A stretch of DNA of 64,000 bases from Halosolutus halophilus (GCF_022869805.1 NZ_CP094974.1:4960001-5024000), one strand, 5' to 3'; counted from the stretch's first letter, positions 16,696 through 25,647 are shown. The notes: generated by a model not told the origin, from the sequence alone. Numbers and translations: made by a program.

Positions 16696-19152
16696 TCAGA
16701 TCGATCGCGAGGAGTTCACAACGACGATCACGCTGCTGCCCGCCATCGCGACGGCGGCGAACAGCGGATTCAGCAGGCCCGCGATCGCCAGCGGGATCGC
16801 GACCGCGTTGTAGGCGAACGCCCACGCGAGGTTCTGTCGAATCCGTCGGTGCGTGCCGGCCGCGACCGCGAACGTCTCCGCGACGGCCCCGAGGTCGTCG
16901 CCGACGATCACCGCGTCCGCGGCTTCGGTCGCGAGTTTCGTCCCGCTGCCCATCGCGATTCCCACGTCCGCCGCCGCGAGTGCGGGCGCGTCGTTGCTCC
17001 CGTCGCCGACCATCGCGACGGTCCCTCTGGAGCGGAGTCGGCGGACCGTCTCCGCCTTCGCTTCTGGGGGGACCCCGGCGAAGACCTCGTCGACGGCGTC
17101 GACGTCCCGGAACCGATCGGCCGCCGCGCCCTCGTCGCCCGTGAGGACGACGATCTCTCGGCCGGCCGAGAGCGTCTCGACGGCCTCGCGCCACTCCTCG
17201 CGGGGCGCGTCGCCGACGACGATCACGCCGCGGGCGCGACCGTCCCAGCCGACGACGACCGGCACGTCGCCGTTCGATCGGGCGCGCTCGACGTGGGGCT
17301 CGAGGGTCCCGGGAACGGACAGGCCCCGCTCCCGGAGGTAGTCGGGGTGGCCGACGACGACGCGATCGTCGTCCTCGTCCGCGTTCACGATCGCGCTGAC
17401 GCCGCGGCTATCACGCTCGAAGGTGTTCACGTCGGCCTCGACGGGATCCGTTCCGTCTGCGGCCGTCTCGGCGATCGCGGCCCCGATCGGGTGCTCGGAG
17501 AGGGTTTCGACCGCCCCGGCGCGGGCGAGGACCGTCTCGGCGTCTGCGTCCGCGTCGACGTGGACGTCCGCGACGGTCATCGACCCGGTCGTGAGCGTCC
17601 CCGTCTTGTCGAGGACGACGACGTCGACCTCGGGGGCGTCCTCGAAGATCGACTCCGCGGCGACGACGATCCGCCGTTTCGCGGCCGACTGGACGCCCGA
17701 GGCGATCGCGAGCGGGGTCGCGAGCCCGAGCGCGCACGGACAGGAGACGATGACGACGGTGAGGCCGACGAGCAGCGCCGTCGAGGGTGCCGAGCCGGTG
17801 GCGAGCAGGACGGCGGCCACGCCCGTCGCGATGGCGAGCACGAGCGGGACGAAGATCGTCGCGAGTTTGTCCGCGAGACGCTGGACGCCGGGGCGGGCGC
17901 TCTGGATCGACCACAGCAGGGAGACGAGGTGATCCAGGGTGCTCTCGGCGTCCTCGCCGACTTCGACGACGACCGGGGCGTCGGTGACGACGGTCCCGCC
18001 ACGGACCGCGTCGCCGGGCCCCTTCTCGATCGGTACCGACTCGCCGGTGACGAGCGATTCGTCGATCGCCGCCTCGCCCTTGACGACGTCGCCATCCAGG
18101 GGGATCCGTTCGCCGGGGCGGACGAGGAGTCGGTCTCCGGGCTCGATCTCGGAGCGCGGAACGGTCTCGCCGTCCGCCCGACGCGCCTCGTCGACCTGCT
18201 GTTCGGTCAGGTCCGAGAGGAGTCCGGTCGCCCGGCGCTTGATACGATCCTCGTAGTAGTTGCCGGCGGTGACCGCGAGGATGATCGCGACGCTGACGTC
18301 GAAGTACAGGTCCGTCCGGCCGAGCCCCATCGCGAGCGTGCTGTAGGCGTACGAGCCGACGGCGGCGACGGCGATCAGCAGGTCCATGTTCGGCATCCCG
18401 GCCCGGAGACTCACGTACGCGCCCCGGAGGATCGGGTAGCCGGTGTAGAAGAGGACGAACGACGTCATGAGCCAGATGTTCGCGGCCACGTAGTAGCCGT
18501 CGTAGCTCCCGAAGTCGGCGATCGGCTCGTAGCCGAAGTAGGTCGGGTACAGAAAGAGCGCGTACCAGATCATCACCATCATCCCGAACATCCCGCCGCC
18601 GACGAGGAACTTCACGAGCGCGGCGTCGCGGGGCTCCTCGTCACGGCTCTCGGTCCGATCGTGGGCGTCGTAGCCGTAGCCGGAGACGACCTCGGGGAGG
18701 TCCGCGGGGTCGATCTCGTCCGGGTCGTACGTCACCCGTACCGTGTCCGTGGCGTAACTCGCCGCCGCACCTCGCACGCCATCGGTGTTCGTCGCCCGGG
18801 TCTCGAGAAACGCCTCGCAGGTCGCACAGTGCATCCCGTCGACCGCGAGGAACGCGTCCTCGCCGTCGATGTCGTCCGAGTCGGTCGACCCGTCGTCGAT
18901 CCGATCGCGGACGGCGTCGGCCGAGACGTCGTCGACCTCGTCGAGCGTTCGGTGGACCTCGAGACACCCCTGACAGCAGAAGGTGCCGTCGACGTCCGGT
19001 GCGGTGTGGGGTTCGGCCGGCGTCGGGAACGAACAGAGAGTACACGTGCCGTCGTCGGCCGCGTCGGGGCCGGCGGGGACGGCGCCACCGCTCGGCGTGT
19101 CGGTCTCGCCGGCGAGTTCGTCTCGCGAGTCGTTGGCGTTGGGGTAGCTCAT
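16696..19152 (-). CDS. Copper-translocating P1B-type ATPase, CcoI/FixI-like
   Basis: An 818-residue metal pump. The N-terminus has a cysteine-rich module (CTLC at 37-40, FCCQGC at 58-63) as in CcoI/FixI, then a heavy-metal domain with GMHCATC (106-112). Membrane helices follow, with the CPC ion-binding motif in VSCPCALGLATP, the phosphorylation motif DKTGTLTTG, the HP motif (SEHPIG) and GDGSNDAPAL. FixI-type pumps export copper for assembly of haem-copper oxidases. It is cotranscribed with a SafE-type gene 14 bases upstream and divergent from the cbaDBAE oxidase operon, so a role in copper delivery to that oxidase is likely. Start is ATG 19152. Confidence 0.93.
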   Translation of the reverse strand: MSYPNANDSRDELAGETDTPSGGAVPAGPDAADDGTCTLCSFPTPAEPHTAPDVDGTFCCQGCLEVHRTLDEVDDVSADAVRDRIDDGSTDSDDIDGEDAFLAVDGMHCATCEAFLETRATNTDGVRGAAASYATDTVRVTYDPDEIDPADLPEVVSGYGYDAHDRTESRDEEPRDAALVKFLVGGGMFGMMVMIWYALFLYPTYFGYEPIADFGSYDGYYVAANIWLMTSFVLFYTGYPILRGAYVSLRAGMPNMDLLIAVAAVGSYAYSTLAMGLGRTDLYFDVSVAIILAVTAGNYYEDRIKRRATGLLSDLTEQQVDEARRADGETVPRSEIEPGDRLLVRPGERIPLDGDVVKGEAAIDESLVTGESVPIEKGPGDAVRGGTVVTDAPVVVEVGEDAESTLDHLVSLLWSIQSARPGVQRLADKLATIFVPLVLAIATGVAAVLLATGSAPSTALLVGLTVVIVSCPCALGLATPLAIASGVQSAAKRRIVVAAESIFEDAPEVDVVVLDKTGTLTTGSMTVADVHVDADADAETVLARAGAVETLSEHPIGAAIAETAADGTDPVEADVNTFERDSRGVSAIVNADEDDDRVVVGHPDYLRERGLSVPGTLEPHVERARSNGDVPVVVGWDGRARGVIVVGDAPREEWREAVETLSAGREIVVLTGDEGAAADRFRDVDAVDEVFAGVPPEAKAETVRRLRSRGTVAMVGDGSNDAPALAAADVGIAMGSGTKLATEAADAVIVGDDLGAVAETFAVAAGTHRRIRQNLAWAFAYNAVAIPLAIAGLLNPLFAAVAMAGSSVIVVVNSSRSI

Positions 19153-19166
19153 TGGCCGAAAACCGG

Positions 19167-20015
19167 TTAGAGAGGCTGGTAGAACGGCACTGGCGGGTGC
19201 GGGAGGTGGATGCCGTACAGCATCAGCCCGTGCTGGAGCGGGAGGTAGCCCAGCAGGAGGAAGGCCGCGCCGAGTCCCCGGTGGAGCCGAACCCGGTTCG
19301 CCGTCCCGATCGAGGTGAGGATCGTGCCGTACAGGAACAGCGTCGGGATCGTGCCGATCCCGAGGACGGCCAGCGAGAGTGCCCCCCGGAGCGGATCGCC
19401 GAGCGCGAACGCGTAGAGGTACGCGGGGTAGATGATCGGACACGGCAACAGCCCGTGGACCGCGCCGAGGCCGACGATGCCGGGCGACCCGGCGAGTCGA
19501 TCGACGCGGCTCGCGAGCAGGCCCGAGAGCCACCCGAAGACGGTGCCGACGACGGGCAGACCGTGCGGGACGCCGGCCCGGCCCCGCAGGTAGTAGAGAC
19601 CGCTGGCGATGATCGCGATCCCGACGAGGATGCCCATCGCCCCCCGGACCGTGTCGCCGACCGCCGCGACGGTGTCTGCCGACGTAAACGCCAGCCCGCC
19701 GAGCAGGCCGAACAGGCCGCCGAGCAGCCCGTAACTCGCGGCCCGACCGAGGTTGAAGAGGCCGTGCTGGCGGACCTCGAACAGCGTCAGCGTGTCCTCG
19801 TGCGTTCTCCCGGTTCGGCCGCCGTCGGCCTTTGCCTTGCGCATCCGATCGGCGTAGGTCGTCACGAGCGGGCCGCACATGCCCAGGCAGTGGGCCCCTG
19901 CGAGCAGGCCGACGACCAGGAACACCAGCAGGTCGGCGTGTTCGGCGGTTCCGGTCGCCGCGTGATCGTGTGTCGCAACGAGCGTCCCGATAACGACTGC
20001 CGCGTGCCCGGTCAT
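19167..20015 (-). CDS. SafE/DsbD-like transmembrane protein (cytochrome oxidase maturation neighbour)
   Basis: A 282-residue protein with about six helices of the DsbD_2 type. The first conserved motif GAHCLGMCGPLV (residues 39-50) contains the signature HCxGMCGP, and a second, HGLLPCP, lies near 195. In bacteria, homologues sit beside ccoI/ccoS and help cytochrome cbb3 oxidase or copper/thiol handling. Here it lies between a small oxidase-linked membrane protein and the CcoI-like ATPase with gaps of 6 and 14 bases, a clear operon. Confidence 0.85.
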   Translation of the reverse strand: MTGHAAVVIGTLVATHDHAATGTAEHADLLVFLVVGLLAGAHCLGMCGPLVTTYADRMRKAKADGGRTGRTHEDTLTLFEVRQHGLFNLGRAASYGLLGGLFGLLGGLAFTSADTVAAVGDTVRGAMGILVGIAIIASGLYYLRGRAGVPHGLPVVGTVFGWLSGLLASRVDRLAGSPGIVGLGAVHGLLPCPIIYPAYLYAFALGDPLRGALSLAVLGIGTIPTLFLYGTILTSIGTANRVRLHRGLGAAFLLLGYLPLQHGLMLYGIHLPHPPVPFYQPL

Positions 20016-20021
20016 GCGGGA

Positions 20022-20225
20022 TTACGCGTCGTTCGGTTCGTGACCGTGGTGGGTGTCGGGGACGGGTTCGAACGCGACGTAGAGTGCGGTGACGATGATG
20101 AGGACGTTGATGCCGGAGACGACGCCCGCCGAGAGGGAACTCCCGAGCCCGTACCACGTGACCGGCAAGAGCGCCAGCAATCCGACGACGAGTGCGGTCC
20201 GCGGTGAGAGATCCTCGAGTACCAT
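20022..20225 (-). CDS. Small membrane protein linked to ba3 oxidase genes
   Basis: A 67-residue protein with two helices (about 10-28 and 33-52) and a His-rich C-terminus (DTHHGHE). Similar short proteins are annotated in haloarchaea as ba3 oxidase-associated subunits. It is the first gene of the SafE-ATPase operon and is divergent from cbaD. Whether it is a true oxidase subunit is inferred only from context. Confidence 0.7.
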   Translation of the reverse strand: MVLEDLSPRTALVVGLLALLPVTWYGLGSSLSAGVVSGINVLIIVTALYVAFEPVPDTHHGHEPNDA

Positions 20226-20249
20226 ACTGGGTCGTTACCAGAGCCAGTG

Positions 20250-20260
20250 TATAATAATAA
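20250..20260 (-). promoter_or_regulatory. A/T-rich promoter element between the two copper-respiration operons
   Basis: TATAATAATAA lies 25-35 bases upstream of the leftward start at 20225, at the spacing of an archaeal TATA box. The same 100-base gap must also hold the promoter of the rightward cba operon; a weaker candidate is ATTGATTAAGG near 20291. Confidence 0.55.
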
Positions 20261-20324
20261 CCCCCGTTCCTACGGGGCGGGAATTGGTCCATTGATTAAG
20301 GAGTGACTTTCCCAATACGGGCAT

Positions 20325-20531
20325 ATGAGTCAGGTATCGGAAGAACGAGACGGGGTACGCACTCCGGAAGAGACGCAGGAGATCGGCCACGACGAGTACG
20401 ATCCGATCGGGACGCTCGTCCTGATCGGGCTGTACTTCCTGATCCTGGTCGCCCTGTGGTTCTTCATGTACTTCGTCGAATTCCTCGGAAACGATCCGAC
20501 GGTCGTCGGAATGGTGATGGGGGGACTATGA
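20325..20531 (+). CDS. cbaD: ba3-type terminal oxidase small subunit CbaD, copy 1
   Basis: A 68-residue single-helix protein of the cytochrome oxidase subunit IIa type. The helix is at residues 30-52 (LVLIGLYFLILVALWFFMYFVEFLG). It overlaps the next gene by four bases (ATGA), showing tight translational coupling. The order cbaD-cbaB-cbaA-cbaE matches ba3 oxidase operons known from Natronomonas. A second copy lies at 47404-47586. Confidence 0.85.
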   Translation: MSQVSEERDGVRTPEETQEIGHDEYDPIGTLVLIGLYFLILVALWFFMYFVEFLGNDPTVVGMVMGGL

Positions 20532-21331
20532 ACATACACACGTACGAGAAAATCTGGCTGGTCGCGGCACTGCTCCTGATCGTCGCGTTCATCGGGACGA
20601 TCACCTACGGCTCGGTCGGACTCGGTATCGCGATGATCGACGACAGCGAGGAAACGATCGATCCGAGCGCGCTCAGCGAGGACGATCGGTTCAGCGAACC
20701 GCGCGTCGAGCAGGTCGGCGAGAACGAGTACGAGGCGTACGTCGTCGCCCGGACGTTCATGTTCCAGCCCGACCCGATCGAGATACCGGCCGGTAGCGAG
20801 GTGACCTTCTACGTGACGAGTCCGGACGTCATTCACGGCTTCAGCGTCGTCGGGACGAACGTCAACACGATGGTCATTCCCGGCGAGGTGTCGACGATGA
20901 CGGCCGAATTCGACGAGCCCGAGGAGTACGGAATCGTCTGCAACGAGTACTGCGGCTCCGGACACCACACCATGGAAGGACAGATCACCGTCGTCCCCGA
21001 AGACGAGTTCGACCTGACCGAACTGTCGGTCGAGGCTCCCGACGAGGTCGAACCCGGGAACGAAACCGAGTTCGAGGTCACGGTCGAGAACGGCCAACTC
21101 GAGGACCTCGAGACCACGATCGCGCTCGAAATCGGTAACGAAACGTTCGAAGAGGACGTCACGGTCCCTGGCGACGACAGCGAGACGGTGACGTTCACGG
21201 TCGACACGGCCGACCTCGGCGAGGGCGACCACGACTGGACGGTCACCGTCGACGACTACGAGGAGAGCGGGACCCTGACCGTGGTCGATCCGGACGCCGA
21301 GAACGGCGACGGAGGTGACACCGATGAGTAA
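20528..21331 (+). CDS. cbaB: Cytochrome ba3 oxidase subunit II CbaB, copy 1, with extra C-terminal domain
   Basis: A 267-residue membrane-anchored subunit. One helix at about 9-30 is followed by the cupredoxin domain with the CuA site: His in DVIHGF, two Cys in CNEYCG and His/Met in GHHTM. Residues of about 155-250 form an extra beta-rich domain (SVEAPDEVEPGNETEFEV and TFTVDTADLGEGDH) that resembles CARDB-like Ig folds and is absent from compact ba3 subunits II. That extra domain is nearly identical in DNA to copy 2. Receives electrons from a carrier such as halocyanin. Confidence 0.92.
   Translation: MNIHTYEKIWLVAALLLIVAFIGTITYGSVGLGIAMIDDSEETIDPSALSEDDRFSEPRVEQVGENEYEAYVVARTFMFQPDPIEIPAGSEVTFYVTSPDVIHGFSVVGTNVNTMVIPGEVSTMTAEFDEPEEYGIVCNEYCGSGHHTMEGQITVVPEDEFDLTELSVEAPDEVEPGNETEFEVTVENGQLEDLETTIALEIGNETFEEDVTVPGDDSETVTFTVDTADLGEGDHDWTVTVDDYEESGTLTVVDPDAENGDGGDTDE
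20989..21284 (+). repeat. Inverted 296-base near-identical copy shared with 46651-46946
   Basis: The C-terminal domain of cbaB copy 1. Aligned by eye with the reverse complement of 46651-46946 there are about six mismatches in 296 positions, and several of these are silent. Adjacent N-terminal parts of the same genes differ much more. This looks like a gene-conversion tract. Confidence 0.85.
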
Positions 21332-23111
21332 CGCGTACATCGACGACTTCCCAGCGGAAGCGAAGGTCGTCCGGGCGACGTTCTACAGTTCCTTCCTCGC
21401 GCTCGCGATCGGGGGACTGTTCGGGATCATCCAGACGCTCCACCGGACCAACGTCTTCCGGTTCATCGACTCGACGGACTACTACACCGTCCTCACGGCC
21501 CACGGGGTGTTGCTCGCGCTCACGTTCACGATCTTCTTCCTCGTCGGGATCTTCACCTGGGCGGTGACGACCAGTCTCGATCGGGGCGTCGAGGACCTCC
21601 GGTTCACCTGGGGCTGGTACGGCCTGATGGTCGTCGGGACCGTGTTCGCCGGGATCCCGATCTTCGCCGGCTTCGTCGATTCGATCGACATGAGCGCCTC
21701 GGTGCTGTTCACGTTCTACGCGCCGCTGCAGGGCCACCCGCTGTTCTACCTCGGCCTCGTGCTGTTCGTGGTCGGGTCGTGGCTCGCGGGCGTCGACTGG
21801 TTCCGCTCGTGGTGGGCCTGGAAGCAGGAGAATCCCGACGAGCGGATCCCGCTGCCGACGTTCATGGCGCTGACGACGACGCTGATGTGGTATCTCGCCA
21901 CGCTCGGCGTCGCTTCGGCGATCCTGCTGTTCCTGTTGCCGTGGTCGCTCGGCCTGATCGAGACAGTCAATCCGCTGCTGACCAGGACGCTGTTCTGGTT
22001 CTTCGGCCACCCGGTCGTCTACTTCTGGCTGATGCCGGCGTACATGATGTGGTACATCATGCTGCCGAAGATTTCAGGTGGAAAACTGTTCAGCGATCCG
22101 CTGGCCCGCGTCGTGTTCGTGCTGTTCCTGGTGCTGTCGGTGCCGACGGGCATCCACCACCAGTACCTCGATCCGGGGATCGCGGAGGGGTTCAAGTTCA
22201 TCGCGATGACGAACACGATGTTCCTGCTGTTGCCGAGCCTGCTGACGGCGTTCACCGTCGTCGCCAGCATGGAACACGGCGCTCGCCAGCGCGGCGGCGA
22301 GGGCTATCTCGGCTGGCTGACCGCACTGCCGTGGCGCGATCCCGTCTTCACGGGGATGGCGCTCGCCGGCCTGATGTTCGCGGCCGCCGGCTTCTCCGGG
22401 ATGATCAACGCCGGGATGAACATCAACTACCTCGTCCACAACACGTTCTGGGTCGTCGGTCACTTCCACCTCACCGTCGGCACCGCCGTCGCGCTGACGT
22501 TCATGGCCGCCACCTACTGGTTCCTCCCGCAGGTGACCGGCAAGGCGCTGTGGAACCGATCGGTCGCCCTCGCACAGGTCGTGATCTGGTTCCTCGGGAT
22601 GACGTTCATGTCCAACGCGATGCACCGTGCCGGCCTGCTCAGCATACCGCGCCGGACTGCCGAACCGCAGTACGAGGGCGTGACCTTCGACGCCGCCGTC
22701 GGGAGCGTCGGCGAACTCAACGCCCAGATCGCGCTCGGCGGCACCCTGCTGTTCCTCTCGCTCGTGCTGTTCTTTACGAACGTGATCGGCACGGCGTTCA
22801 ACGGCCGGAGCGACGATCTCCCGGCGAACGAGTACGCTGAAACGCTCTCGGGTCCCGAGGACGCCCCGCTCGTGCTCGACAACCTGAAACTCTGGACCGC
22901 GATCGCGATCGTGCTCGTGATCTTCGCGTACACGTTCCCCCTCATGAGCATCATCCAGCGCGGTGGGCTGTTCGGCCCCGACATCAACCCGTTCCCGGCC
23001 AGCGTCGACTCGCTGACGCTGCTCGCGACGGCGATCGAACACTCGGCCACGGGCGCGCTCGCGTCCGCCGGCGACCTCGCCCGCTCGACCCTCGTGGGGG
23101 TGATCCGATAG
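21324..23111 (+). CDS. cbaA: Cytochrome ba3 oxidase subunit I CbaA, copy 1
   Basis: A 595-residue family-B haem-copper oxidase catalytic subunit with about 13 helices. Low-spin haem ligand region is LTAHGVLLALTF. CuB ligands are in FFGHPVVYFW and GIHHQY. The haem-binding pair lies in HNTFWVVGHFHLTVG. It reduces oxygen to water and pumps protons. GGAGGTGA at 21311-21318 stands five bases before ATG 21324, which decides the start over the frame opening at 21315. Overlaps cbaB by eight bases and cbaE by one. Paralogue at 44779-46533. Confidence 0.95.
   Translation: MSNAYIDDFPAEAKVVRATFYSSFLALAIGGLFGIIQTLHRTNVFRFIDSTDYYTVLTAHGVLLALTFTIFFLVGIFTWAVTTSLDRGVEDLRFTWGWYGLMVVGTVFAGIPIFAGFVDSIDMSASVLFTFYAPLQGHPLFYLGLVLFVVGSWLAGVDWFRSWWAWKQENPDERIPLPTFMALTTTLMWYLATLGVASAILLFLLPWSLGLIETVNPLLTRTLFWFFGHPVVYFWLMPAYMMWYIMLPKISGGKLFSDPLARVVFVLFLVLSVPTGIHHQYLDPGIAEGFKFIAMTNTMFLLLPSLLTAFTVVASMEHGARQRGGEGYLGWLTALPWRDPVFTGMALAGLMFAAAGFSGMINAGMNINYLVHNTFWVVGHFHLTVGTAVALTFMAATYWFLPQVTGKALWNRSVALAQVVIWFLGMTFMSNAMHRAGLLSIPRRTAEPQYEGVTFDAAVGSVGELNAQIALGGTLLFLSLVLFFTNVIGTAFNGRSDDLPANEYAETLSGPEDAPLVLDNLKLWTAIAIVLVIFAYTFPLMSIIQRGGLFGPDINPFPASVDSLTLLATAIEHSATGALASAGDLARSTLVGVIR
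22148..22316 (+). repeat. Inverted 169-base near-identical copy shared with 45541-45709
   Basis: Within cbaA copy 1, covering GIHHQY to GGEGYLGW. The reverse complement of 45541-45709 differs at a single position by eye (GAT/GAC). Flanking codons for identical residues differ at third positions, so selection on protein alone does not explain the identity. Confidence 0.85.
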
Positions 23112-23341
23112 TGCGCATCTCGAAAGGGGCACTGCTCGTCGTCCTCGCGCTGCTCGCCCCGCTCCTCGTCGAACTCCGGACGGTACTCGCCTGGTTCGAC
23201 GTCGAACTGAGCGTGGCTCAGACGGCACTGATCGGCCTCGTCCTCGTGAGCGTGATCCTCGTCTGGGCGTTCCTGCCCGAAGACGAGAACGGCGAAAGCG
23301 ACGACGACACAACGGCCCGCGACCTCTCGAACGGCGACTGA
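23111..23341 (+). CDS. cbaE: CbaE-like small membrane subunit, copy 1
   Basis: A 76-residue protein with two helices (about 5-28 and 34-55) and an acidic C-terminal tail. It starts at GTG 23111, sharing one base with the cbaA stop, so it is the last gene of the oxidase operon. It aligns with the 63-residue protein at 44571-44762 (both have LVELRT followed by A-W/F-F). Likely an accessory subunit of the ba3 oxidase. Confidence 0.75.
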   Translation: MRISKGALLVVLALLAPLLVELRTVLAWFDVELSVAQTALIGLVLVSVILVWAFLPEDENGESDDDTTARDLSNGD

Positions 23342-23369
23342 TCGATCGTCCGCGGGCGACGCGTTCACT

Positions 23370-23398
23370 GGTCCCCAGTCCCGTTCGTGACGGGGACC
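23370..23398 (+). terminator. Possible hairpin terminator after the first cba operon
   Basis: GGTCCCC (23370-23376) can pair with GGGGACC (23392-23398) around a 15-base loop, 29 bases after the cbaE stop and between convergent genes. There is no T-tract, so the role is uncertain. Confidence 0.35.
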
Positions 23399-23465
23399 AC
23401 GAGGTCGCGAGGTCACGTCGACGCGCCCTCGCCGGCCGTGCGCGGGCAGAACGGAGTCGGTTCGT

Positions 23466-23777
23466 CTACCAGGTCTCGATTCGCCCCGCTCGCACGTCCT
23501 CAGCACACCCCTCGCAGTCGGGGTGGCCCGCCTCGTAACAGGCCGGCCGGTACTCGTCGTCCAGCGTCGCCGCCCGCCGTTCGGCGTAGCGCCGACAGAC
23601 GATCTTCGCCCGTCCCTCCTCGTCCGACGGCAACTCGCGGGCGTTTCTCGCCACCCGGTAGGCCTCCCGGGCCTCGTCGAGTTGCGCGTCGGTCGACGTG
23701 CGTAGCTCCTCGTACTGCTCGCCCGCTTCCCGAAGTTTCGATCGCAGGAACCGCTCGAGCCGGCGACGATCCGCCAT
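23466..23777 (-). CDS. Haloarchaeal conserved protein with C-terminal cysteines (DUF7091-like)
   Basis: A 103-residue protein. The N-terminal half is helical and charged (RRRLERFLRSKLREAGEQYE). The C-terminal half carries AKIVCRRYAERRA, YRPACYEAGHPDCEGCAEDV and ends ETW. The four cysteines and one histidine could bind zinc. The start is ATG 23777. Function unknown; convergent with the cba operon. Confidence 0.75.
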   Translation of the reverse strand: MADRRRLERFLRSKLREAGEQYEELRTSTDAQLDEAREAYRVARNARELPSDEEGRAKIVCRRYAERRAATLDDEYRPACYEAGHPDCEGCAEDVRAGRIETW

Positions 23778-23851
23778 TGGGCTCCTGTTTGGTCGCCGGT
23801 CACATAGTCTCGTCGCCGGGACGTCACGAGTCGAACGACGGCTCGATCGGC

Positions 23852-25462
23852 TTACCGACCGTCGTAGACGACCTCGCCGTCGACCAGCGTCAGCGCCACG
23901 TCGATCGCGTCGATTCGATCGGCCTGGTCCCACGGCGACGCCTCGAGGACGACCAGGTCGGCCCGCTTCCCGGCCTCGATCGTCCCCAGCCGATCCTCGT
24001 CGAAACCGGCGTAGGCCGCGCCCCGCGTGTAGGCCCGGAGCGCCTCGGTGACCGACAGTCGCTGGGCGTCGACGGGCGCGTTCACCGCGTGGTGGATCCC
24101 GAGCAGCGGATCGAGCGGCATGCAGTCCGACCCGAACGCGAGCGGGACGTCGTACTCGAGGGCGCGCCGGAACCGGTTCGTTCGCTCCCGGCGCTCCACC
24201 CCGAGGCGCTGGTCGTAGAGGCCGCCCGCTCCCGCCCAGCGGTGGAAGTTCGGCTGCATCGACGCCACGATGCCGGCCTCGGCCATCCGCTCGAACTGGT
24301 CGTCGGTCGCCAGTTCCGCGTGTTCGATCCGGTGGCGATCTCCGCCGGGATCGGACGTGGCCTCGAGGGCCGACAGCGTCTCCGCGATCGCCGCGTCGCC
24401 GATCGCGTGGATCGAGAGCTGGTAGCCGTGGCCGTCGGCTCGATCGACGAGCGCGGCGAGTTCCCCGGGGTCGACGACCCACTGGCCGCGGTCGTCGTCC
24501 GCGTCGCCGTCGCTGGTCGCGATCCTGTCCCCGCTGTCGGCCGCACCGACGTACGGCTCCCACAGCTTCGCCGTCTCGCTGCCGATGCTGCCGTCCGAGA
24601 AGGACTTGATGGCCCCGGTCTGGACGAATCCGCCGGTCGCCGCGGCTCCGGTCCCCGCGCCGGCTTCGGTATCGGTCGCCAGCCCGACCTCCACGAGGGC
24701 GTCGAGGTGATCGCTCCAGTAGTCGATCCGCACCCGCAACGGCAGGTCGCCGTCGGCGGCCATGTCTCGATACACTCGCGGGGCCATCGATCCCCGGACC
24801 TTGTCGTGGACGCCGGTGACGCCGAGGGCGACGGCGTGATCCGCCGCGGCTGCGATCACCTCGCGCATCTCCGCCCGATCGGCCGTGATCTCGCGCCGGA
24901 CAGCCTCGGCGGCGTCCTCGACGGCGACGCCGGTCGGCTCCCCGTCCGCGGAGCGCAGGTCGGACTCGGGCATCTCGTCCCGGAGCCGTTCTAACGCCGT
25001 CGAGTTCAGCGAGGCGGTGTGCAGGTCGACCCGCATGGCGACGACCGGCCGCTCCTCGCTCACCCTGTCGAGGTCGTCGCGGGTGAGATTTCGGGACTCG
25101 TCCCACTCGCTCTCGTCGTAACCGAACCCGAGGACCCACTCTCGATCGGGGTCGCTCGCCGCCTGTTCGGCCAGCAGGTCGAGACACTCCGCGCGGCTCC
25201 GGGCGGCCGAGAGGTCCGCGTGCACGAGGTGCTGGCCCAGTTGCTCGAGGTGGGTGTGTGCGTCGATAAAGCCCGGCAGGACGACTCGTCCCTCGCAGTC
25301 GATCCGATGGGTCTCGACTCCCTCGAGGAACGCGATCTCGTACGTATCGCCCACGCGGACGATCTCGCCGTCCCGGATCGCGACGGCCTCGTGGGTCCGA
25401 TCGGGCTCCGTCAGGGTGTGTACCTCCGCGTTCGTCAGCAGGAGATCCGCAGCCGCGGTCAT
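23852..25462 (-). CDS. Amidohydrolase family protein (YtcJ-like)
   Basis: A 536-residue metal-dependent hydrolase. The N-terminal metal motif is GFIDAHTHLEQLG (near residues 62-74), the middle has IKSFSDGSIGS, then YQLSIHAIGDAAI and HRIEHAEL carry metal-site histidines, and FGSDCMPLDPL lies near the C-terminal metal aspartate. The short beta-sandwich parts flank the barrel (LLLTNAEVHTL and ADLVVLE). Order and length match the YtcJ/N-substituted formamide deformylase group. The start at ATG 25462 removes nine upstream residues. Substrate unknown. Confidence 0.9.
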   Translation of the reverse strand: MTAAADLLLTNAEVHTLTEPDRTHEAVAIRDGEIVRVGDTYEIAFLEGVETHRIDCEGRVVLPGFIDAHTHLEQLGQHLVHADLSAARSRAECLDLLAEQAASDPDREWVLGFGYDESEWDESRNLTRDDLDRVSEERPVVAMRVDLHTASLNSTALERLRDEMPESDLRSADGEPTGVAVEDAAEAVRREITADRAEMREVIAAAADHAVALGVTGVHDKVRGSMAPRVYRDMAADGDLPLRVRIDYWSDHLDALVEVGLATDTEAGAGTGAAATGGFVQTGAIKSFSDGSIGSETAKLWEPYVGAADSGDRIATSDGDADDDRGQWVVDPGELAALVDRADGHGYQLSIHAIGDAAIAETLSALEATSDPGGDRHRIEHAELATDDQFERMAEAGIVASMQPNFHRWAGAGGLYDQRLGVERRERTNRFRRALEYDVPLAFGSDCMPLDPLLGIHHAVNAPVDAQRLSVTEALRAYTRGAAYAGFDEDRLGTIEAGKRADLVVLEASPWDQADRIDAIDVALTLVDGEVVYDGR

Positions 25463-25647
25463 GGGAGAGTGCGCGCGGGCGAGGAGCAAAACAGTTGGGT
25501 TCGATCGGTGCGCCGGTCCTGACCGGGGGACGATTCTCTCGGTTCATCCGCGACTGCGGCGGGAACGTTCAGCCCGTGGTGATCGTCACGGCGGCCCCGG
25601 AACTGATACTTTCATGGTGGGTGCTACCATACCATACCTCATCCCCA

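Noticed and set aside
16696-20292. A single 1198-residue ATPase including the upstream region
   Set aside because: The frame upstream of ATG 19152 is Arg/Pro-rich shadow of the SafE gene; the CcoI-like start is normal at 19152.
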